35,078 bases of DNA from Prevotellaceae bacterium UBA1746 (GCA_905369775.1 CAJPJR010000018.1:1-35078), one strand, 5' to 3'. Numbered from the stretch's first letter, positions 23,901 through 31,811 are shown. Notes: generated from the sequence alone by a model not told the origin. Numbers and translations are program-made.

Positions 23901-26888
23901 TACGGATTCTTCGACAAAGTGGGCAACAATCTCCCGCTGAAATACAACGACGGTTTCTACGACAAGGTCTATGCTCCCACCACGATTTCGGTGAGTCAAG
24001 CGGATATCGACGACTGCAAAGCCGCCATGGCGCAATACAGCAAAAAGGCGAAGAACTTGATGTTCATCGACGAACGCATCCGCAAAACACCGGCCACCTA
24101 TGAGGGCCACCAACCCGGCGAAACGCGTTGGGCCACGATCGGCGGTTTGAACCCCGGCGACAGCCGCGTGTTCGGCGACGTGGGTCACTACACCGACTTC
24201 GGTACCGGCACCGAACCCGGTACGACGGCACAGCCCGAGGCGGTTCGTCTCGAAGGTCGCTCGTTGCGTGTGCAGGGCAAGGGAGCTGTGGGCTACAAGG
24301 TGTACAATGCGCAAGGTCAACTCGTGATGGTGGCCAACCGCCATGCGTTCACCATCCCGACCGAACTGGATCTCTCGCAAATCACCGTAACGGTGGCCGG
24401 TGGTGACGGCGGCGAAGTCGAGATCTTCAAGAACGGAAAGATCGTCGATGCCTACAACCAACCGCTCAAGTTCGACAATCCTGCCGGACTCACCGTATCG
24501 ACCGGCACCGACCACCCGATGGGGAAATATGTGATTCGCAACTATCGCATGTTCGACGGTAAATATTACTATGCCGATGCGCAGACCCGTCCCACCGAAG
24601 GGCGCAGCGGAGCCGGCGAATACATCTTTGTGGGCGGCAAAAATAGCGGTGATTACCACATCTATTCGCTTGCCACGCAACGATGGGCCACGTATTCCAA
24701 CGTGCGCGACGGCCGCAACATGCTCTCTTGGACGGATGATTTTGCTGCATCTCAGCCTTGGAACATCGAGCACGTGCAGAACGGCACGACCTCCTACTAC
24801 AATATCTCACCCGCAGGAGCACGTGCTCACGCCTGGAACTGGCACGGTGGTGTGGGAGTGACCCAGAATTCCATGGGATTCTATTCGCCCGACGATGCGA
24901 ACTCCCATTGGGAACTGATCCCGGCCGATGCCCTCACGGAGTATCTGGCGCTTGTCAAGCATGCCGACAGCGTGCTGGTGCGCGACGCCGCGAAGGCGGT
25001 TTCCACCCATAGCTATCATCAAGCGTTCCGTGCCCATCTCGCTACGGAATCGCAGCGCACCACGGCAACGCAGGCCGACATTGATTTGCTCAAATCGCAG
25101 TTGGCTGCTTGGGACGTTTGGCGCACGGCCGACAGTACGCTTCAAGCCGACGCCGCTTCGGTGCAGCATATCCAACCCTTCTTGAACGATTTCAAGGCGA
25201 AACTGGCCGCGCTCACGCTTGCATCGTCCACACAAGGACTCGAAGAGGCGCAAGAGCTGATCAAGGCCTGGCACACGTGGAAAAAGGCGGATGAGGTGCT
25301 GGTGCGCGACGCGCAGAAGGTCAAGCATAGTCGTCCTTTCTACAACGCCTTCGCCGCGTTGGTGACTTCTACGCAAACCACCAACGCTACTCAACCCGAT
25401 CACGTGGCCGCGCTCAACCAACGTTTGCTCACTTGGCCCGTGTGGCGCGGCGCCGATAGTTTGGTGCAGATCCCGCCTTACAACGATCCGCTCAATACGA
25501 AATTCCGCGAGCCGTTCTCGAAACTCATCGAAAAGGACTACACAAAGGAAGCTCAGATTGATTCCCTCAAGGATTACGGGCGTTACTTCCGGATGCTACT
25601 TTCTGCCGATAGCCTGCTGAGTTTGACCAACCCCGGCTATCCGTTGAGAAAATTCCAGGCAGCCGCCCGTTTGGAGGAGAATTATTTACAACCTGCGGCC
25701 GATGTGGAAGCCCCCGATTGGAGCTGGAAGCTCTATATCGATATGATGATCGATACTTGGGCGGGCCCCGCCAACGTTCGTTCGATCACTAAGGATGCCG
25801 ACGCCTACTATATGCCCGAAGACGGCAAGATCTATCGTTTGCGTGGCTACCTCGACAACCGATACGTCACAAGTGAGCCGGCATGGTCGGCACATGATGG
25901 CCGAACAGCCGAAGTGAGCATGACACGGCGGGGAGACAACGCCACACTCTGGGTGCTTCAAAAAGATGCCAACGGCAACGAATACCTGGCTTCCCTCACG
26001 GGTAAGGGATATTTGAGCCGTATGCAAAACATCGGCAAGGGAGGATTGAGCAATCTGCCCGCAGCCCTCACCTTCGGAACGGCACGCCACATTCAATACG
26101 GCGGCAACAAGCAACAGAAAGTCGGCACGCTCTACATTCGCAATGGTGGTCTCACGCTCGTCGGTTGGACGAACGACGATGCGGTGGGTGGACACGGCGG
26201 ACCGGACACAGCCCCCGTATGGCACGACGGCGGAAAGACCGGAAGCACCAGCTTCTATTTCGATACGGTCAAGGAGGCGACCTTCACGGTCACCACACAT
26301 GCGGGCAGCAATGGTAATTTCGCTTCGTTGCAACTGCCTTTTGCTGTCGAACTCCCCAAGGGGCTCACAGCCTATCTCGTGACGGCTGTGACAGACAAGG
26401 ACGGAAATGCCAACGGCGACAAGGAGCTGACGCTGCAAGCCATCGGTGATTCGATCGTTCCCGCCAACACGCCGGTGGTGCTTTCGAGTGCCGAAGCCAA
26501 AACCTTCCAGCTTCGTCCCACGCAGTGGCGCGCGCCGCTCAACACAATGCTCAGCGGTACGAATCTGCGTCTCGCGGCATCCGATCGCAACAGCACGGGC
26601 TTGGTTTATTATGGACTGACTCGCGATGCCGACACCCAAGAGTTCCTCTTCCGTCGCATCAAGGAGCACGTCAATATTCCCGGCAACCGCGCGTTCTACA
26701 CCCTTCCTGCCACGAGTGGCAGCGTGCGCAGTCTCACTTTCCGTTTCGGCGCCTCTCCTTCGGCGGTGAAAGCGGTGAAGACCGACGAGAAAGCAGCTCC
26801 GCTCTACGACCTTTCCGGTCGACGCATCAACGCGGCTGAAGCCAAGGGCGTCGTGATCTCCGGTGGGAAGAAGATCATTTTGCGCTAA
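20979..26888 (+). CDS. Secreted multidomain M60-like (enhancin/O-glycopeptidase type) metalloprotease
   Basis: This 1969-residue protein has a signal peptide (about 1-25, MFVFLLVMLGCLPSVLAQ). Residues about 27-500 contain three similar beta-rich segments with repeating YRV/YYLVRN starts and W-Q-L endings, resembling ricin-type or other trefoil lectin modules (inference). The catalytic M60-like domain (about 570-1010) has the zinc motif H849-E-T-G-H853 and a downstream Glu866 followed by SSNN, fitting HExxH-x(8-28)-E of this family. Another lectin-like segment follows at about 1180-1310, then three helical repeats of about 80 residues (about 1318-1600, each with a W..ADS or W.KADE block). The protein ends with YDLSGRR and GKKIILR, resembling a type IX secretion tail. 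Characterised relatives cleave O-glycosylated mucin-type glycoproteins; that substrate is inferred here. It is monocistronic, with its own terminator. Confidence 0.88.
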   Translation: MYQLLRRMFVFLLVMLGCLPSVLAQSGALADGFYRIVSRKNNFPVLVQHHRLGYVSEHSGSSGRNDELSQYWKVKQVNGTYRIVNVGEQLAVQPLDRLNETFTVGTNAAHYYIKGASGAGSAGYWVISTAEDFGGKTLWHNGGSGLVQNWEGVSTEANHWKFVPLTTEELKSVAKFNAAWPQLEQGFETLDRLRTGGLYRVKNAAQHYWTVDATAHTLKTTAQVSSSDLSTVWLVERNGDGFALRNASTGRFASSAEAGRGVSTGVGNNRLWLNFLQTTNGFFNVSGNADFTDGSCFTESADKNVVGGNARSFRTKADTVRKVTDTTFFANTAAEWQFEPVTDVSEADVKESVRRNSTGVYIPVEGKYYLVRNVAYPERVLTTRPASDNVVRGEVRNEREMGQLWQLEKVGDKWALRSVVNQKYVGNSAARTQSYTMTDTQATFTLKEMDKWLPYLAFVVRNGASLHCASSAGYNVVNWDETSTASFWQLEEVALDAAALNAYKQRLNEQAELTAHRDELNTQLQRYFADNACTQLRAPYASMSVDALKAALRAEQLPESLIDVAVRVRTDTWNGANAEANRYEKYFRIQPYQAYSHPQKWARDNKLMPTSFGQYSQLTNPTGITIPEKELALVFVGEEAPAGCALNAELVQGKNTTGDKLIALHKGLNVVYANDASHLYINYVMNDTNLKYTEQPQISIHVEGGRANGYFDATKMQNQDWDNLENLKPYGFFTDDVIRLKSKHTIHSLSLRGVEEQQRNGNWNYNGQYKGITGVLSKWDWVHEIEQDFFKPEQFADRFNCLMFSTDASGLYAFPYGTFIGTVSTTFSYPEWVKGSGGDNGGNLWAVVHETGHHYQKLFNLSRCLESSNNLWSNIAVWKRGASVSRLDAPQKLFNRFNRHQTWFDMDLGDRTRMYWQLWLYYVELGHKPTFFRDLFAKFREQPIDSREAKSDYLRFARFCSEAAGEDLTEFFTFYGFFDKVGNNLPLKYNDGFYDKVYAPTTISVSQADIDDCKAAMAQYSKKAKNLMFIDERIRKTPATYEGHQPGETRWATIGGLNPGDSRVFGDVGHYTDFGTGTEPGTTAQPEAVRLEGRSLRVQGKGAVGYKVYNAQGQLVMVANRHAFTIPTELDLSQITVTVAGGDGGEVEIFKNGKIVDAYNQPLKFDNPAGLTVSTGTDHPMGKYVIRNYRMFDGKYYYADAQTRPTEGRSGAGEYIFVGGKNSGDYHIYSLATQRWATYSNVRDGRNMLSWTDDFAASQPWNIEHVQNGTTSYYNISPAGARAHAWNWHGGVGVTQNSMGFYSPDDANSHWELIPADALTEYLALVKHADSVLVRDAAKAVSTHSYHQAFRAHLATESQRTTATQADIDLLKSQLAAWDVWRTADSTLQADAASVQHIQPFLNDFKAKLAALTLASSTQGLEEAQELIKAWHTWKKADEVLVRDAQKVKHSRPFYNAFAALVTSTQTTNATQPDHVAALNQRLLTWPVWRGADSLVQIPPYNDPLNTKFREPFSKLIEKDYTKEAQIDSLKDYGRYFRMLLSADSLLSLTNPGYPLRKFQAAARLEENYLQPAADVEAPDWSWKLYIDMMIDTWAGPANVRSITKDADAYYMPEDGKIYRLRGYLDNRYVTSEPAWSAHDGRTAEVSMTRRGDNATLWVLQKDANGNEYLASLTGKGYLSRMQNIGKGGLSNLPAALTFGTARHIQYGGNKQQKVGTLYIRNGGLTLVGWTNDDAVGGHGGPDTAPVWHDGGKTGSTSFYFDTVKEATFTVTTHAGSNGNFASLQLPFAVELPKGLTAYLVTAVTDKDGNANGDKELTLQAIGDSIVPANTPVVLSSAEAKTFQLRPTQWRAPLNTMLSGTNLRLAASDRNSTGLVYYGLTRDADTQEFLFRRIKEHVNIPGNRAFYTLPATSGSVRSLTFRFGASPSAVKAVKTDEKAAPLYDLSGRRINAAEAKGVVISGGKKIILR

Positions 26889-26909
26889 ACGCCACACAGT
26901 GACTACGAC

Positions 26910-26945
26910 AAAGGCCGACTCTCTTCTCGGAGAGTCGGCCTTTTT
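26910..26945 (+). terminator. Intrinsic terminator of the M60-like gene
   Basis: Perfect 14-base arms (26910-26923 and 26930-26943) surround a 6-base loop and run into five T residues. It starts 21 bases after the stop codon. A-rich bases on the other side would also allow minus-strand use after the convergent ADP-ribosylglycohydrolase gene. Confidence 0.92.
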
Positions 26946-27047
26946 GTGTGTTTGCGACCTATTGCTTGCGGGCTTCCCATCATCCGGTTCCCAAATTCCC
27001 CGCGGGCGGGATGAAAGTTGGGGATGGGTGTCGCGCCGCGTCGAGAT

Positions 27048-27878
27048 TCAGTCTTCGATGTAGTTCGATCCGAAGCGCTCTTCGAACTCGTCGATGATGG
27101 AAAGGAAGCTCGGCTTAATCACCTTGCGGAGTCGATTCGCCATGGAGCGGGGGATGCCGAAGAGGGCTTCGGCGACGGCGCCCGCCATGCAAGCGATGGT
27201 GTCCGAATCTCCGCCGAGACTCACGGCGTTGCGCACCGCGTCTTCGAAATCATGCGCTTCGAGGGCGCAAGTGATGGCTTGCGGCACGCTGTCGCTGCAG
27301 ATTTCGCTGTTGCCTTCTCCGTCCATTCCATACCAGGAATAGCGTGGACGAATTTCGTCTACACTCATGGAGAGGTCGTAACCGAAGGTCTTTTCGATGT
27401 CGCTGCGAATGTCGGCGGCTGAAGCTCCGTGGCGTGCCAACCAAACGGCCAAAGCGATGGCCTGCGCTCCCTCAATGCCTTCCGGATGGTTGTGCGTGCA
27501 TTCGGCTGTGGTTTTGGCCATTTCCATCACCTCTTCGCGTGTTTGCGCGGCCCAACCCACGGGACCGACGCGCATGCCGCTGCCGTTACCCATCGAGTTG
27601 TAGGGCGCAGCCACTTCGTTCGTGTAGCGATACACGCGGATCCATTTCGAGAAACGTCCGCCGTAACCTCTTCCGGGATTGTCGACTGAGAATTGTGCGT
27701 AGTGTGCGCCGATGTTCCCGCCGTGGAGGATCCAGTAGGCGGTGGCTCCCGTCAGTACCGAATCATCGGTGAAGAAGAGTGCGCCTTCGGTCGGTCCGTA
27801 AAAGGGAAAGCACTTGGTTTTGATGTTGCTGAACTCGTAGATGCTGCCTACGATGTCGCCGATAAAGCTGCCGATCAT
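27048..27878 (-). CDS. ADP-ribosylglycohydrolase family protein
   Basis: This 276-residue cytoplasmic protein belongs to the DraG/ARH family, which removes ADP-ribose from proteins or other acceptors using a two-metal centre. The N-terminal GSFIGDIVGSIYE segment opens the fold. The first metal motif is T37-D-D-S, and the second is GGDSDT at residues 222-227, with D224, D226 and T227 in the usual ligand positions. The length is normal for the family. The start at 27878 gives the conserved N-terminus directly. It lies 138 bases downstream of the Nudix gene on the same strand with no separate promoter visible, so joint transcription is plausible. Whether the target is Arg-, Ser- or nucleic-acid-linked ADP-ribose is not readable. 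Confidence 0.93.
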   Translation of the reverse strand: MIGSFIGDIVGSIYEFSNIKTKCFPFYGPTEGALFFTDDSVLTGATAYWILHGGNIGAHYAQFSVDNPGRGYGGRFSKWIRVYRYTNEVAAPYNSMGNGSGMRVGPVGWAAQTREEVMEMAKTTAECTHNHPEGIEGAQAIALAVWLARHGASAADIRSDIEKTFGYDLSMSVDEIRPRYSWYGMDGEGNSEICSDSVPQAITCALEAHDFEDAVRNAVSLGGDSDTIACMAGAVAEALFGIPRSMANRLRKVIKPSFLSIIDEFEERFGSNYIED

Positions 27879-28016
27879 GGGGTTGAAGTTTGAAGGGGGT
27901 GAGGGTTAGAGGAGTTTTCCCGGTAAAGATTGGGGAGTTGGCGGTGGGGGCGAAATCAATTGTGTTTGTGATGTTGAACAGGTCAAGGTTGGGATAAGGT
28001 GGCCCCGCAGCCGAGT

Positions 28017-28709
28017 TCAGAATTCGAGTCTGAAACCTTTTTGTTTGAGTTCCTCGTATTTGTTGAGGTTGAATCGATAGAGTTTTGCGTCACGTTTGGG
28101 GGTGGCGCGCACCGTCTCGTCGAGTTCGGTGAGCAATTCGAGGTGTTGCATCTTCTTTGCAAAATTCCTACGGTCGAAATGCACGTTGAGAATGGCTTCG
28201 TAGAGCATTTGCAGCTCGCGGAGCGTGAATTTCTCGGGAAGCAATTCGAAACCGATGGGGCGGAAGTGGATGCGTTCGCGTAGTCGCGCCACGGCCATGC
28301 GGAAAATGCGTTCGTGGTCGAAAGCCAGTTGCGGAATTTCGTCGAGGGCGAACCATTGTGCCTCGGCTGCGTCGTCGCCGCCTTGCACTTCGCTGATTTT
28401 GACCAGGGCAAGATAGGCCACGGTGATCACTCTTTCGCGCGGATCGCGGTCGGGATCTGTGAAGGTGTGGAGCTGCTCGAGATAGGCAGACTCCAAACCT
28501 GTTTCTTCGCGCAGTTCGCGCAGCGCACCTGTCTCTGCAGTTTCATCGGGCTGGAGAAATCCGCCGGGAAAGGCCCAGCGCCCTTTGAAGGGTTCGACGC
28601 CGCGGCGAATGAGCAGGACGTTCAGTTGGCTTCCGTCGAATCCGAAGATCACACAGTCGGTGGTTACCGCCGGATGAGGGTAGGCATAGCAGTAGGGAAG
28701 TGGATTCAT
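28017..28709 (-). CDS. Nudix hydrolase with C-terminal winged helix, NrtR-like regulator
   Basis: This 230-residue protein has an N-terminal Nudix domain and a C-terminal region (about 150-230) with the FTLRELQMLYEAIL and DRRNFAKKM segments of NrtR-type winged helix DNA-binding domains. The Nudix box at residues 50-72 is fully intact (G50, E56, R64-E65, E68-E69, G71), so hydrolysis of ADP-ribose or a related nucleoside diphosphate is possible as well as sensing. In studied NrtR proteins ADP-ribose is the effector, while Bacteroides relatives such as AraR use sugars. I chose the ATG at 28709 because a consensus-spaced promoter and a palindrome lie immediately upstream; an in-frame ATG at 28739 would fall inside that promoter. 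The neighbouring ADP-ribosylglycohydrolase supports an ADP-ribose role. Confidence 0.9.
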   Translation of the reverse strand: MNPLPYCYAYPHPAVTTDCVIFGFDGSQLNVLLIRRGVEPFKGRWAFPGGFLQPDETAETGALRELREETGLESAYLEQLHTFTDPDRDPRERVITVAYLALVKISEVQGGDDAAEAQWFALDEIPQLAFDHERIFRMAVARLRERIHFRPIGFELLPEKFTLRELQMLYEAILNVHFDRRNFAKKMQHLELLTELDETVRATPKRDAKLYRFNLNKYEELKQKGFRLEF

Positions 28710-28717
28710 TTTACTAC

Positions 28718-28736
28718 CGGTGTTGATTTTACACCG
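28718..28736. promoter_or_regulatory. Candidate operator at the Nudix regulator start site
   Basis: CGGTGT (28718-28723) and ACACCG (28731-28736) form a perfect 6-base inverted repeat with a 7-base AT-rich spacer. It fills the space between the -7 box (28737-28744) and the start codon, covering the expected transcription start. Such a position is ideal for repression by the encoded regulator. That the regulator binds it is inference. Confidence 0.5.
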
Positions 28737-28768
28737 CAAAGATCCGAGTAATTTTCTGTACCACCAAA
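28737..28768 (-). promoter_or_regulatory. Promoter of the Nudix regulator gene
   Basis: On the minus strand TTTG (28768-28765) is followed after exactly 20 bases by GATCTTTG (28744-28737), which matches TAnnTTTG except for its first base. The start codon at 28709 is 28 bases further on. Confidence 0.6.
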
Positions 28769-28892
28769 TTTTTCTGCGTATTTTTTACGCGAGAGGCGAT
28801 TTTTCTCCCATTTTCCGTTGTCGAGCTCCGGTTTCTCGTTCTCGGATTCCGCTTTTTGCCGAATTTGGCGGAGGGGCGGGTGTAAAAAACGT

Positions 28893-28997
28893 GTCCGGCG
28901 GAGCAAGCACCCCGAACGGAAGGCGAAAATGGGGAGGAAATGGCACAAACAAGGGCGCTTTTGTGCGAAAGCAGGGGACTTTCCGTACAGATGTCCC
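28893..28997 (+). repeat. Degenerate 21-base-period tandem array B
   Basis: Five exactly phased 21-base units (28893-28913, 28914-28934, 28935-28955, 28956-28976, 28977-28997) each end in GGG or CCC after an A-rich core. The consensus is about GnCTTTCCGCGnAAAnnGGGG, the same as array A at 3011-3115 but on the opposite strand. It lies in the gap of about 240 bases between the Nudix promoter and the DUF3943 terminator. The rest of that gap (28769-28892) shows nothing recognisable. Copies are too diverged to be recent. Confidence 0.6.
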
Positions 28998-29006
28998 ATA
29001 AAAAAA

Positions 29007-29040
29007 GCCCTGTCGCTGCGCGAGAAGCGCAGGACAGGGC
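29007..29040 (-). terminator. Intrinsic terminator of the LA_2272-like/DUF3943 unit
   Basis: Outer arms GCCCTGTC and GACAGGGC (29007-29014 and 29033-29040) pair perfectly and continue into a CTGCGC/GCGCAG inner stem with one unpaired base. On the minus strand seven or so T residues follow. It lies 20 bases after the DUF3943 stop codon. Confidence 0.9.
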
Positions 29041-29060
29041 GATGGTGTGGGACGCATGCG

Positions 29061-30644
29061 TCAGAGTTGCCAATAGAGGCCCAGACGGGTTTCGAAGGTG
29101 TCCGATTTCACGGTCGGGAACTCGGCGTAGTGGGTTGAGCGGTGGTAGTAATAATTGTCCCACCCGATGCGCAAGGCCTGTGCAATGGGGAAACTGAGCT
29201 CGAAATTGATCACACTCAACCGCGCACGGCCTTTATCGCCCTGTGCATTGAGATAGATCGACTCAATCGTTTGCACGTCTTCCGGGCGATAGCCTTTCCA
29301 CGTGAAAAGCAGGTAGTTTTTGGTGCGGAGCGCGAAATCCAAGTGCTTTCCCACGCGCATGAGCGTGTTGCTTTGGAGGCTGAATCCGCTGCCCAGGTTG
29401 TAATTGCGGTCGCCCACGCGATAGTGGTCGGTGAGACTCCCACCCAGCGCAATAAACGTGCCGAAAAGCTGCTGCGTGATGAGACTTTCGCCGTTGGGAG
29501 CGGCCACGCGGAAAATGAAACCCAGGCCGAATGCGGCGGCTTCTGAGATTTTGAACGGAATTTCGTCGCTGCCGTCGATCACCGGTTCGGAGTCGAAGTA
29601 GTTGAAGTGCTGATATAGTCCGGCGCGCACCTGCATCGAGGGATTGAGTCGGAAGTCGCGCACAAAAAGCTGAGCCAGCAAGTTCACTTCGCTCAACAGC
29701 GGTTGATTGCTGGTGAAGTTGGCAGTGACACTCAAATCGAAATAATCGTAGGGGGCGCGCTGTGGGGCGAAAGGCGAACCATAGACGAGGCGGAGGTGGG
29801 TGAAGGGGGCGTGCTCTCCGCGAAAAAGACTGTTGTGGTCGGCCAGATAGCGAGTGCCCAGCCCGATGGAGAGATGAACGGGGAGGGCTGCGAAATCGTG
29901 GCGCGGTGTAGCGCCGGTGATGCGCCACGCTTGCCCGTTGAGTAGGCGGTTGAGGCCACGCATGGGCGAGACCGCGAACGCCAACGCCTCACGTCCCACG
30001 CGCTGCCATCCCGTTGTGCGGTCGTCGAGGCAGAGAGAAGAAATGCGGTGGGTGATTTCGCCCAGCGCCGAACCGCCGATGGTGGTGGCAATCCAGTCGT
30101 TGATGGACGCGGGTTCGTTCTCTCCGAAAAATTCCCACATCAAACTGCCGGCAGCTGCGAAAGGCACCGACTCCCAGAAGCCGTAACATTGACTGCGCGC
30201 GGTGTTGAAATAGAGCGAACCGTGGTAGGGATGGGCAAAAAGGTTGGTCGAAAATTTGTCATTGTCCCACACAAAGCCGTGGCGAATGTTGTGCCACATC
30301 GTTTTGGGGGAGATTTGTGAGAAATCGGAGTCGAGCACGAACCGATCGAAGGCCCAAACGCCGACGTTGACGGCGAAAACTTCGGCTAACGGGCGCCACA
30401 CCGGCGGACGCCGCGACAATTCGCCGGGCGCAAAGGATACTAATTGACCGGAAAGTGCGGTCATCAAACTGTCGGTTGCAGGTGTGGCGACGGTGTCAGC
30501 GTGCGAAACCGTTGCCGTGTCGCACAAGGGAGCGACTGCAGCGAGCGAATCACATGAAACGGCGACAGAATCGGCGGGTTGTTGCGCGCGCCCATAGAGC
30601 GAACCGCCGAGAGCAAGAACGGAGAGGAAGAAAATAGATTTCAT
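29061..30644 (-). CDS. DUF3943 domain-containing outer-membrane-type protein
   Basis: This 527-residue protein has a signal peptide (about 1-21, FFLSVLALGGSLYGRA) and a DUF3943 region at about residues 85-210. Landmarks there are FAVNVGVWAFDRFV, DNDKFSTNLFAHPYHGSLYFN and NDWIATTIGGSALGEITHR. The remainder consists of alternating, aromatic-rich strands that end in a short aromatic C-terminus (YWQL), suggesting an outer-membrane beta barrel. The function of the family is unknown. I chose the ATG at 30644 because it begins the signal peptide and lies 11 bases after the preceding gene's stop codon. A strong terminator follows, so the two genes form one transcript. Confidence 0.85.
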   Translation of the reverse strand: MKSIFFLSVLALGGSLYGRAQQPADSVAVSCDSLAAVAPLCDTATVSHADTVATPATDSLMTALSGQLVSFAPGELSRRPPVWRPLAEVFAVNVGVWAFDRFVLDSDFSQISPKTMWHNIRHGFVWDNDKFSTNLFAHPYHGSLYFNTARSQCYGFWESVPFAAAGSLMWEFFGENEPASINDWIATTIGGSALGEITHRISSLCLDDRTTGWQRVGREALAFAVSPMRGLNRLLNGQAWRITGATPRHDFAALPVHLSIGLGTRYLADHNSLFRGEHAPFTHLRLVYGSPFAPQRAPYDYFDLSVTANFTSNQPLLSEVNLLAQLFVRDFRLNPSMQVRAGLYQHFNYFDSEPVIDGSDEIPFKISEAAAFGLGFIFRVAAPNGESLITQQLFGTFIALGGSLTDHYRVGDRNYNLGSGFSLQSNTLMRVGKHLDFALRTKNYLLFTWKGYRPEDVQTIESIYLNAQGDKGRARLSVINFELSFPIAQALRIGWDNYYYHRSTHYAEFPTVKSDTFETRLGLYWQL

Positions 30645-30655
30645 CGGTGTGTAAT

Positions 30656-31786
30656 TCAGAAAAACATGAGGCCCATTTCGGCAATCGCTTTGCGTTGTCC
30701 GTCTCGAAAGTGCCCGTAGTGGTGCGCACGCCCCCAACCGCCGGTGGCGAAAAAGGAGAATCGGGGCGAGATCTGCATTTCCACATTGAGTCGAGCTTGG
30801 ATTCCGAGGCGGCGCTCCTCCGTTTGCTCCGTCCCGGCGGGGGCATCTTCAATATGCGCCAAACCTAAGTCGCCGGAGAGGGCAAGGCGTCGAGCCACAT
30901 TGACGCGATAGCCGGCTCGATAGTAGAGTGCGCCTGAAAAACGGTCGTCCAATCCGCGATAGTAGAGGCCGAAACCGAGCAGCGTGTAGAAGTGGTGATT
31001 GAGAAACCGCACGGCGAGGTTCGATTTGGTGACGTTGCCGCCGAAAAGCAGGAGTTGCACGCGGGTGGCCGGGGTGAGATTGACCAAACCTACCTTGACG
31101 GCACTCGTGTCGCGCGTGAAATTGAGCACGCCCAGCTGCAGTCCGTTCGATGTGCCCATGGCTACATTGACCAACCCGATTTGCACCCCTCGAAATTGGC
31201 CGGCGTAGTTGGTTGCCCCGAGTTGAACACCGCGCATGCGGCCGAGCACGACATTGGTGAGGGCTGTTTGCACAATGCCGTCGCCTTCCACGGCCAAGTT
31301 GGTGGCCGCCGCAGCCTGCCACCCGCGGGCGGCTTGTTCGGTGATGTTGAACATGGAGGCGATTTGCGCACCGCGGATTCGCGAAGCGTAGTTATAGAGC
31401 GGAGCGAGTTGGACGCCTTCGGCTTCTCCGCGGACTACGGACAGGAAACCGGAGATTTGTGCGCCGCGCAAGCGCTGTTCGACGTCGCCGCCCAAGAGGT
31501 TGAGCTGCAAGCCGGAGAGATGGCGGTCGCGGGTGATGAGACCGGCACTCAAAACGGAGGTATTGGCCGATGACTTGAGCCGCAGCGGCGTCAGATCGGG
31601 AATGTGCCACCGGAGGGTGTCCGCACTGTCGACCGAAGAAGCCGAGGGCGTGATCGGGTGCGGGCGGTTTACGAGCGTGGGTGCGGGCGTGGCCGGCACA
31701 AGGGGCGCATTTTCAGCGCAAAGCACAGCCGGCGCTGCCCACAGAAGGGCGACGCCGGCCAGTATGAGTCGAAAGAGGGAGAGCAT
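30656..31786 (-). CDS. LA_2272-like surface repeat protein
   Basis: This 376-residue protein has a signal peptide (about 1-24, LILAGVALLWAAPAVLCA) and, from about residue 80 to 255, at least eight degenerate repeats of the type GxQxGxxN (for example RGAQISGF, RGVQLGATN, RGVQIGLVN, NGLQLGVLN). These resemble LA_2272-type surface repeats described from Leptospira and are common in Bacteroidetes secreted proteins. The C-terminal 120 residues are strand-rich and end in Phe (MGLMFF), fitting an outer-membrane barrel. Its function is unknown. It lies 11 bases upstream of the DUF3943 gene and 25 bases downstream of the B3/B4 gene. Confidence 0.75.
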   Translation of the reverse strand: MLSLFRLILAGVALLWAAPAVLCAENAPLVPATPAPTLVNRPHPITPSASSVDSADTLRWHIPDLTPLRLKSSANTSVLSAGLITRDRHLSGLQLNLLGGDVEQRLRGAQISGFLSVVRGEAEGVQLAPLYNYASRIRGAQIASMFNITEQAARGWQAAAATNLAVEGDGIVQTALTNVVLGRMRGVQLGATNYAGQFRGVQIGLVNVAMGTSNGLQLGVLNFTRDTSAVKVGLVNLTPATRVQLLLFGGNVTKSNLAVRFLNHHFYTLLGFGLYYRGLDDRFSGALYYRAGYRVNVARRLALSGDLGLAHIEDAPAGTEQTEERRLGIQARLNVEMQISPRFSFFATGGWGRAHHYGHFRDGQRKAIAEMGLMFF

Positions 31787-31811
31787 AAGTGCTGTGTCGA
31801 ATCAAATGAGG

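Noticed and set aside
20874..24773. Minus-strand open frames of 590 and 705 codons
   Set aside because: They are antisense to the M60-like gene, which has a signal peptide, an HExxH motif and a terminator; the antisense frames have none of these.
28818..29138. Plus-strand open frame of 106 codons across array B
   Set aside because: It runs through a terminator hairpin and into the 3' end of the DUF3943 gene on the other strand. Only the repeat-derived heptads look protein-like.
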